Assembly: GCF_019056515.1 (NCBI RefSeq)
Contig: NZ_CP064873.1
Location: 682,001 to 746,000 of the forward strand
Length of the DNA stretch: 64,000 nucleotides
Origin: Microbacterium paraoxydans
GTDB lineage: Bacteria; Actinomycetota; Actinomycetes; Actinomycetales; Microbacteriaceae
Reading direction: 5' to 3'
In this document: positions 59,016-64,000 of the stretch, one piece after another
Layout: the number at the start of each line of letters is the position of its first letter
Numbering within the stretch: the stretch's first letter is position 1
Program-made: the position numbers and the translations under genes
Notes under the pieces: model-generated
Database searches by the model: none
Told to the model about the DNA's origin: nothing
The model's input: only the letters and a program-made list of their open reading frames with translations

Positions 59016-59783
59016 GTGAACCCCGACGCGATCATCGGATCCGGAGCCCTCTGGATCGCGGTCCCGGTGGCGATGCTCGCCGGACTCGTCTCGTTCCTCT
59101 CGCCGTGCGTGCTCCCGCTCGTTCCGGGCTACCTCGGCTTCCTCGGGGGAGCCGTCACGCCGCGGAACACCTCGACGACCGGCGACGGCGCCACCCAGAC
59201 GGCGACGCGCAGCCGCCTGGTCCTCGGCGTGCTGCTGTTCATCCTCGGCTTCACCGTGGTCTTCATCCTCTACACGGTGCTCGGCGGCACCGCCGGCGTG
59301 TTCCTGCTCCAGTGGGGCGATCTCATCACCCGCATCCTCGGCGTCGTCATCATCGCGATGGGCCTGGTCTTCCTCGGGCTCTTCGGGTTCGCGCAGAAGG
59401 AGCTCCGCTTCCACGTCGACTCGAAGGCCGGGATGGTCGGGGCTCCGCTCCTCGGCGTCGCGCTCGGCATCGGCTGGGCGCCCTGCATGGGCCCCACGCT
59501 GGCCGCCATCCTCGCGCTCTCCTTCAACGCGGGCGACCCCGTGCGCGCGGGCTTCCTCGGCCTCGCGTACTCCCTGGGCCTCGGCATCCCGTTCCTGCTC
59601 GTCGCCCTCGGCTTCGGCTGGGCGACGAAGGCCATCGGGTTCCTGCGCCGCCACATCCGGGTCGTGAACATCCTCGGCGGCGTGCTGCTGATCCTCCTCG
59701 GTGTCCTGATGGTCACCGGCCTGTGGACCGACATCATGTCCCGATTGACGGCGGTGATCGGCAGTGTCATCCTCCCGCTCTGA
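59016..59783 (+). CDS. ccdA: Cytochrome c biogenesis protein CcdA
   Basis: A 255-residue membrane protein with 6-7 helices. The two redox cysteines are in SFLSPCVLPLVPGYLGF and IGWAPCMGPTL, the standard CcdA pair. It transfers reductant from cytoplasmic thioredoxin to the TlpA/ResA-like protein outside. GTG at 59016, preceded by GCGAGG, is 16 bp after the previous stop. Operon member 2 of 4. Confidence 0.94.
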   Translation: MNPDAIIGSGALWIAVPVAMLAGLVSFLSPCVLPLVPGYLGFLGGAVTPRNTSTTGDGATQTATRSRLVLGVLLFILGFTVVFILYTVLGGTAGVFLLQWGDLITRILGVVIIAMGLVFLGLFGFAQKELRFHVDSKAGMVGAPLLGVALGIGWAPCMGPTLAAILALSFNAGDPVRAGFLGLAYSLGLGIPFLLVALGFGWATKAIGFLRRHIRVVNILGGVLLILLGVLMVTGLWTDIMSRLTAVIGSVILPL

Positions 59784-59799
59784 CCGCTCCGAGACGACC

Positions 59800-61581
59800 A
59801 TGACGAAGAACAAGGGTGCCGTGACCACCGACTCCAGCGATCCGCTCCGCCCGTCCGACCACGTCGACGGCGACGACACGATCACCCAGCCGCGGCTCGG
59901 GTTCGTCGGCTGGCTCCGATGGGGGTGGCGTCAGCTCACCTCGATGCGCACGGCGCTCGTCCTGCTGCTCGTACTGGCGATCGCGGCCATCCCCGGATCG
60001 ATCTTCCCGCAGCGGATGGCCGACCCGAACGGCGTGACGCAGTGGGAGCGCGACAACCCCGACCTGTTCCCGGTGCTCGACGCGCTCAAGCTCTTCGACG
60101 TGTACCTGTCGCCCTGGTTCTCGGCGATCTACCTGCTGCTGTTCACCTCGCTCGTCGGCTGCGTCATCCCGCGCATCAAGCACCACGCCAAGGCGCTGCA
60201 GGCCCGCCCGCCGCGCACGCCGGCCCGGCTGCGACGCCTGGAGGACTACCGCGCCGTCACCCGCGACACCGTCGCCGACTCCGGCACGCGCACGGGGGAC
60301 GCCGCTGCGGAGGCCGCCGCCTCGATCGATGTCGCCACGAAGCAGCTCAAGGCGCTCGGCTACCGCGTGGAGCGCTACGATCGAGGGCGCACGTACTCGG
60401 TGTCCGCCGAGCGCGGCTACTGGCGGGAGACGGGCAACCTGCTCTTCCACCTCGCCCTCGTCGGCGTGCTCGTGACGATCGGCGTCGGCGGCGGCTTCGC
60501 GTACACGGGCCAGCGCGTGCTCGTCGAGGGGGAGACCTTCGCCAACACGCTGCTCGACTACGACTCCATGAACCGCGGGCGCTTCGTGGCCGACGACTCC
60601 TTCGCGCCGTACTCGATGCGGCTGGACTCCTTCGACGTCACGTATCAGCCGTTCGGCGAGCCCGGCTCCGGCCAGGCCGGGAACTTCTCCGCGAACATGA
60701 CCATCCAGGAGAACGGCGAGGAGCGCGAGGGCGCCGTCAAGGTCAACGAGCCGCTGGGCGTGGCCGACGACGACGTGTTCCTGCTCGGCAACGGGTACGC
60801 CCCGACGGTCACCGTGCGCGACCCCGAGGGCAACGTGGTGTTCCACAACAGCACGCCGTTCCTCCCGCAGGACAACAACATGACCTCGCTCGGCGTGCTC
60901 AAGGTGCCGGACGGCCTGGCCGAGCAGGTGGGCCTCGTCGGCTTCTTCTACCCGACCACCGGCGTGCTCGACACGGGCGCCTTCTTCTCCGCCTACCCCG
61001 ACCTCACCAACCCGACGCTCACGCTCGACGTGTACACGGGCGACCTCGGGATCAACGACGGCGTGCCGCGCTCGGTCTACGTGCTCGACACCTCCGACAT
61101 GACCAAGCTCACCGGACGCAGCACCGACGTGGAGTCGATCGAGCTGTCCCCGGGTGAGACCGCGCAGCTGCCGGACGGCCTGGGCTCGGTCACCTTCGAC
61201 GACGAGTCGCCGGAGGGCGCCACCGACGCCTCGGAGTCCGTCAAGCGCTTCGCCTCCCTGCAGATCCACCGCGACGAGTCCGGGGTGTTCGTGCTCGGGT
61301 TCGCACTGCTGGCGCTCGGTGGCCTCATGCTCGCCCTGTTCGTGCCGCGTCGGCGCGTGTGGGTGAAGGCCACCGCGGCGGACGGCGCGGTCGACCTCGA
61401 GTACGCGGCCCTGGCCCGAGGGGAAGACCCCACGCTCGCCCGCGCCGTGGACGACCTCCGTGCCGGCCACGCCCGGCTGCTCGACACCGCGGGCGGCACG
61501 ATCGCCCGTACCCCTGAAGACGCCGACGAGGATGCCGCGGACGCCGCCGCGGACCCTGCGGCCCCGGCACCCGGAAAGTAG
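59800..61581 (+). CDS. resB: Cytochrome c biogenesis protein ResB (CcsB-type)
   Basis: A 593-residue ResB-family protein with three N-terminal helices, a large extracellular domain (about residues 180-500) and a last helix near 505. Typical segments are LTSMRTALVLLLVLAIAAIP, DVYLSPWFSAIYLLLFTSL and RGYWRETGNLLFHLALVGVL, with the periplasmic Asp-rich part between. It forms the haem-handling complex with the CcsA-type protein encoded next. ATG at 59800 was chosen; an in-frame upstream start lacks support. Acidic C-terminal tail (DEDAADAAAD). Confidence 0.92.
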   Translation: MTKNKGAVTTDSSDPLRPSDHVDGDDTITQPRLGFVGWLRWGWRQLTSMRTALVLLLVLAIAAIPGSIFPQRMADPNGVTQWERDNPDLFPVLDALKLFDVYLSPWFSAIYLLLFTSLVGCVIPRIKHHAKALQARPPRTPARLRRLEDYRAVTRDTVADSGTRTGDAAAEAAASIDVATKQLKALGYRVERYDRGRTYSVSAERGYWRETGNLLFHLALVGVLVTIGVGGGFAYTGQRVLVEGETFANTLLDYDSMNRGRFVADDSFAPYSMRLDSFDVTYQPFGEPGSGQAGNFSANMTIQENGEEREGAVKVNEPLGVADDDVFLLGNGYAPTVTVRDPEGNVVFHNSTPFLPQDNNMTSLGVLKVPDGLAEQVGLVGFFYPTTGVLDTGAFFSAYPDLTNPTLTLDVYTGDLGINDGVPRSVYVLDTSDMTKLTGRSTDVESIELSPGETAQLPDGLGSVTFDDESPEGATDASESVKRFASLQIHRDESGVFVLGFALLALGGLMLALFVPRRRVWVKATAADGAVDLEYAALARGEDPTLARAVDDLRAGHARLLDTAGGTIARTPEDADEDAADAAADPAAPAPGK

Positions 61582-61590
61582 ACTGACACC

Positions 61591-62571
61591 ATGCTCGAGC
61601 TCACCGTGATCTCGCCCGTCCTGCTGTGGACGGCGATCGCGATCTACGCGGCGGCCTTCGTGGCCTACGCCTTCGATCTCGCGCGCCGCTCGCAGGCGAC
61701 GGCCGACGCCCACACCGTCCGCGAGGGCGAGCTCGTGGCCGCCGGTCGTTCCGGTGGCGTCTCGGCTTCCGCACCCGTCGATGCGCCCGGAGCTCCGAAG
61801 CCGCAGCGCTTCGTCATGGCGCGAATCGGCACCTCGCTCACGGTGCTGGGCTTCGTGTTCCACCTCGCCGCCGCTGTGACGCGCGGCATCGCGGCCGGTC
61901 GGGTGCCGTGGGCGAACCTGTACGAGTTCGGCATGGTCGGAACGCTGCTCATCATCGCGGTCTACCTGGCGGTGCTCACCCGCCTCGATCTGCGCTTCCT
62001 CGGCACCTTCATCACGGGCCTCGTGGTGGTCCTCCTGGGCCTCGGCGCGACGAACTTCTACGTCGAGGTCTCCCCGCTGATGGACCCGCTGAAGAGCGTC
62101 TGGCTCATCATCCACGTGTTCGTCGCCTCGCTCGCGACCGCGTTCTTCGCCCTCGCCTTCGCGCTCTCGGTGATCCAGCTCATGCAGGCGCGACGCGAGC
62201 GGCTGCTCGGCGAGGGGGCGGCGAAGACCGGCCCCGGCTTCCTGCGCACCTTCCCGCCGGCGGAGCGCCTGGAGAGCCTGGCGTACCTGTTCACGATCAT
62301 CGGCTTCATCCTCTGGACCTTCACGCTCATCGCCGGGTCCATCTGGGCGTACTACGCGTGGAGCCGCTTCTGGGGCTTCGACGTGAAGGAGACCTGGACC
62401 TTCGTGATCTGGGTGCTCTACGCCGGGTACATCCACGCCAGGGCGACGCGCGGCTGGCGCGGCAACCCCTCGGCCTGGCTCTCGATCGTCGGCTTCACCG
62501 CCGTGATCTTCAACTTCACCATCGTCAACGTCTTCTTCAAGGGCCTGCACGCCTACTCCGGCCTGAGCTGA
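61591..62571 (+). CDS. ccsB: Cytochrome c synthetase membrane subunit (CcsA-type, named CcsB in Actinobacteria)
   Basis: A 326-residue protein with 8 helices. The tryptophan-rich haem motif is SRFWGFDVKETWTFVIWVLY, followed by the conserved His in GYIHARATRGWRG; another His is in LIIHVFVASL. With ResB it attaches haem to CXXCH motifs of apocytochrome c. The ATG lies 10 bp after the resB stop. Last gene of the operon; family B palindrome copy 1 follows within 10 bp. Confidence 0.93.
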   Translation: MLELTVISPVLLWTAIAIYAAAFVAYAFDLARRSQATADAHTVREGELVAAGRSGGVSASAPVDAPGAPKPQRFVMARIGTSLTVLGFVFHLAAAVTRGIAAGRVPWANLYEFGMVGTLLIIAVYLAVLTRLDLRFLGTFITGLVVVLLGLGATNFYVEVSPLMDPLKSVWLIIHVFVASLATAFFALAFALSVIQLMQARRERLLGEGAAKTGPGFLRTFPPAERLESLAYLFTIIGFILWTFTLIAGSIWAYYAWSRFWGFDVKETWTFVIWVLYAGYIHARATRGWRGNPSAWLSIVGFTAVIFNFTIVNVFFKGLHAYSGLS

Positions 62572-62580
62572 GCCCGCCGA

Positions 62581-62662
62581 GCACAGCTTCGGAGATCGCG
62601 AGGGACACGCCGACGGGCGCGGCTCGGTCACGGCGTGTCGTCCGCAATCTCCGACGTCGTGC
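62581..62662. repeat. Palindromic repeat family B, copy 1
   Basis: 23-bp core arms (62590-62612 and 62631-62653) match at 19 of 23 positions, around an 18-nt GC-rich loop, with outer GCAC/GTGC ends. The arms read CGGAGATC...GACACGCCG. Located between convergent stops of ccsB and the 2H phosphoesterase gene. Shares its arm sequence with the element at 63302-63388. Confidence 0.85.
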
Positions 62663-62677
62663 CCGCAGGAGCAGGGC

Positions 62678-63268
62678 TCAGCCGCCGAGGGGGATGACCT
62701 CGGCGTGCTCGACGCCGCCCTCGTACCAGACGAACTCGACCTCCGTGACGACCTCCGTCGGCGCGGGAAGGAGCGGACGGACCTCGGTGGCGGCGAGCTG
62801 CTGCCATGTCTCGGCATCCAGCGTCTTGCCGTAGAGCACCGAGAGGTGGAAGGTCCAGTCCTCGACGGAGAGCTCGTCGAGGCGGCGGAAGTCCGTCGGC
62901 CGGAGCAACTCCGTCAGCGAGGCGTACGCGTGCACGAGCGCGGGCGTGCGGGCGAGGCGCAGGATCACGATCTGCCACGGCGCGGGGAAGACGTCCACGG
63001 CGTCGGCGGTGAGCTCGAGAGGACCCTGTTCCGCGGCCCAGGCCCGGATCACGGCCCGCAGCTCCTCCCGACGCTCCGGCTCGAAGAAGCCGCGAAGCGT
63101 CACGTGCTCCGTGTGCGGATGCCGGAGCGGCGTGTCCAGACGACCGAGCGCGGCCTCCTGGATGGCCCGGTATTCCGCGGCGACGGCCCCGGTCGGCCGG
63201 AGCACGAGATACTGCTGTCCTTCGAGGCTCGCGAGCTGGTCCGGAGTGTCCATGAACGGTCGGCGCAT
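62678..63268 (-). CDS. 2'-5' RNA ligase / 2H phosphoesterase family protein
   Basis: A 196-residue 2H-superfamily protein. The two catalytic HxT/S motifs are HVTL in EHVTLRGFFEPERR and HLS in WTFHLSVLYGKTLD, set in a symmetrical fold. Such enzymes hydrolyse or ligate 2'-5' or cyclic phosphate bonds in RNA or nucleotides; this one's substrate is unknown. ATG at 63268 is supported by TACCCT ending 6 nt upstream, over ATG at 63253. It lies between the two family B palindromes. Confidence 0.84.
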   Translation of the reverse strand: MRRPFMDTPDQLASLEGQQYLVLRPTGAVAAEYRAIQEAALGRLDTPLRHPHTEHVTLRGFFEPERREELRAVIRAWAAEQGPLELTADAVDVFPAPWQIVILRLARTPALVHAYASLTELLRPTDFRRLDELSVEDWTFHLSVLYGKTLDAETWQQLAATEVRPLLPAPTEVVTEVEFVWYEGGVEHAEVIPLGG

Positions 63269-63274
63269 GGCACG

Positions 63275-63280
63275 AGGGTA
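63275..63280 (-). promoter_or_regulatory. -10 element TACCCT, leaderless promoter of the 2H phosphoesterase gene
   Basis: TACCCT on the minus strand ends 6 nt before the ATG at 63268. Confidence 0.5.
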
Positions 63281-63301
63281 CGGGGTACCGTCGTCGCGTC
63301 C

Positions 63302-63388
63302 GGGCACTGTTTCGGAGATCGCCACACGACACGCCGCCGGAGCGGGGTGCCCGGCGGCGTGTCGTGTGTGATCTCCGCAGCTGTGCCC
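63302..63388. repeat. Palindromic repeat family B, copy 2
   Basis: A very long stem: left arm 63302-63340, right arm 63351-63388, complementary over most of 38 bp with one bulge, around a 10-nt loop. Core CGGAGATC...CGACACGCCGCCGG. It sits between two minus-strand genes rather than convergent ones, ending 5 bp after the stop of the membrane protein gene and about 20 bp upstream of the TACCCT promoter of the 2H gene. Confidence 0.88.
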
Positions 63389-63392
63389 GGGG

Positions 63393-64000
63393 TCAGGCGG
63401 TGACGACGGCACGCGCCGTGGTCGTGCGGCGGACCGCGACGACCACCGTCGTGGCGACGAGCGAGAGCACGCCCCAGACGACGAGGGCGGCGACGGCGGC
63501 CCCGCTCGCCTCCACGAGACCCGCGAAGGCCGGTGCGGTCGGGAGGGCGGCCCCGATGCTCGCGAGCCAGTCGGGCACGGTCGAGATGAGTCCCGTCGCC
63601 ACGGCGATGACACCGATCAGTGCGGCGATCCAGCGTCCGATGCCGCCGAACACCGCCACGAGGGCCTGGTTCACCGCGGCGAACACCACCCCGGCGAGGA
63701 CGGCGGTTCCCGCGAAGGCCCACCACTCCGCGACGTCGTAGTCGGCCACGATCTGCACGATGAGCGAGACGAGCAGACCCTGGGCCGCGCCGATCGCCGC
63801 GGCCGGCCAGAACGCGCGGAGGGTGAGGGAGGCGGAGGAGCGTCGTGAGGTGAGCGTGCGTGCCGTGTGCGCGCGGAGGACGAGGAACGACGCGAGACCG
63901 CCGAACCACAGCACCACCGCGGTGAGCAGCGGGATCGCGGTGGGGCCGAAGAGCGAGCCCATCGAGGAGTCGGTCGCCACCGGATCAGCGATCACCGACG
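63393..64000 (-). CDS. Membrane protein, C-terminal part (possibly YhgE/Pip-like; 5' end outside window)
   Basis: The frame is open to the window edge; a GTG at 63995 is probably internal, so about 202 residues are visible. There are five or six hydrophobic helices (TAIPLLTAVVLWFGGLASFL, GLLVSLIVQIVADY, AGTAVLAGVVFAAVNQALVA, IGVIAVATGLISTVPDWL, VWGVLSLVATTVVVAV). The spacing and the helix pair around LWFGGLASFLVLRAH resemble the C-terminal membrane domain of YhgE/Pip proteins, but this is tentative. The family B palindrome copy 2 follows the stop. Confidence 0.6.
   Translation of the reverse strand, partial: SVIADPVATDSSMGSLFGPTAIPLLTAVVLWFGGLASFLVLRAHTARTLTSRRSSASLTLRAFWPAAAIGAAQGLLVSLIVQIVADYDVAEWWAFAGTAVLAGVVFAAVNQALVAVFGGIGRWIAALIGVIAVATGLISTVPDWLASIGAALPTAPAFAGLVEASGAAVAALVVWGVLSLVATTVVVAVRRTTTARAVVTA

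Overview
The window is dense, high-GC (roughly 70%) chromosomal DNA with short intergenic gaps, many GTG starts and 4-bp ATGA/GTGA overlaps inside operons. An IdeR/DtxR iron box, BldC, the actinobacterial mini-ribosomal protein bS22, TM0106-type nuclease, DIP1984 family protein and cytochrome c system II genes all point to an actinobacterium, most likely Microbacteriaceae close to Microbacterium. The genus is an inference. No prophage, insertion sequence, CRISPR array, tRNA or rRNA was found.

Layout. 1-1154: end of a sensor kinase and its NarL-type response regulator. 1230-2633: thrC. 2835-10518: a catabolic cluster made of an NCS1 permease, a hydantoinase A-like protein, three tandem DUF917 proteins and a PucR regulator. 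10541-14031: VOC proteins, an NmrA-like protein, a coiled-coil membrane protein and rtcB, which lies behind a 32-codon leader ORF and a terminator hairpin. 14063-18749: iron-siderophore uptake (SIP reductase divergent from a four-gene ABC operon over an iron box). 18756-26310: AlkA-type glycosylase, a stand-alone OmpR-type winged-helix protein, a GNAT protein, DIP1984 and sbcDC. 26313-35237: nucleosidase, nadE, TM0106 nuclease-helicase, GNAT, upp, tadA, a CDF transporter and proC. 35333-39835: an ABC exporter and a Ktr/Trk potassium system. 39940-44251: ArsR, a DrrAB-like ABC exporter divergent from a TetR regulator, and a cyclase-family enzyme. 44327-45706: bldC-like gene, bS22, rhodanese, glutaredoxin-like and Dabb proteins. 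45849-48245: polar amino acid ABC importer. 48346-52296: a second, tightly overlapped ABC importer. 52432-56873: GNAT, TSUP permease, aspS, DUF5684, histidine phosphatase. 56940-58293: a thioredoxin-reductase-like flavoprotein divergent from a MerR regulator. 58349-62571: a complete system II cytochrome c maturation operon. 62678-64000: 2H phosphoesterase and the end of a membrane protein.

Two sequence-level themes cut across the genes. First, at least 19 genes have a -10-like hexamer (NANNNT, mostly TANNNT) ending exactly 6 or 7 nt before the start codon, the signature of leaderless transcription; this also helped to choose starts. Second, long imperfect palindromes fill gene-end junctions. 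They fall into at least two repeat families: a GAGACCCC family with three copies and a CGGAGATC...GACACGCCG family with two. Two further singletons share the same architecture.

The best candidates for something undescribed are the triple DUF917 cluster, the leader ORF-terminator-rtcB arrangement, and the palindrome families.
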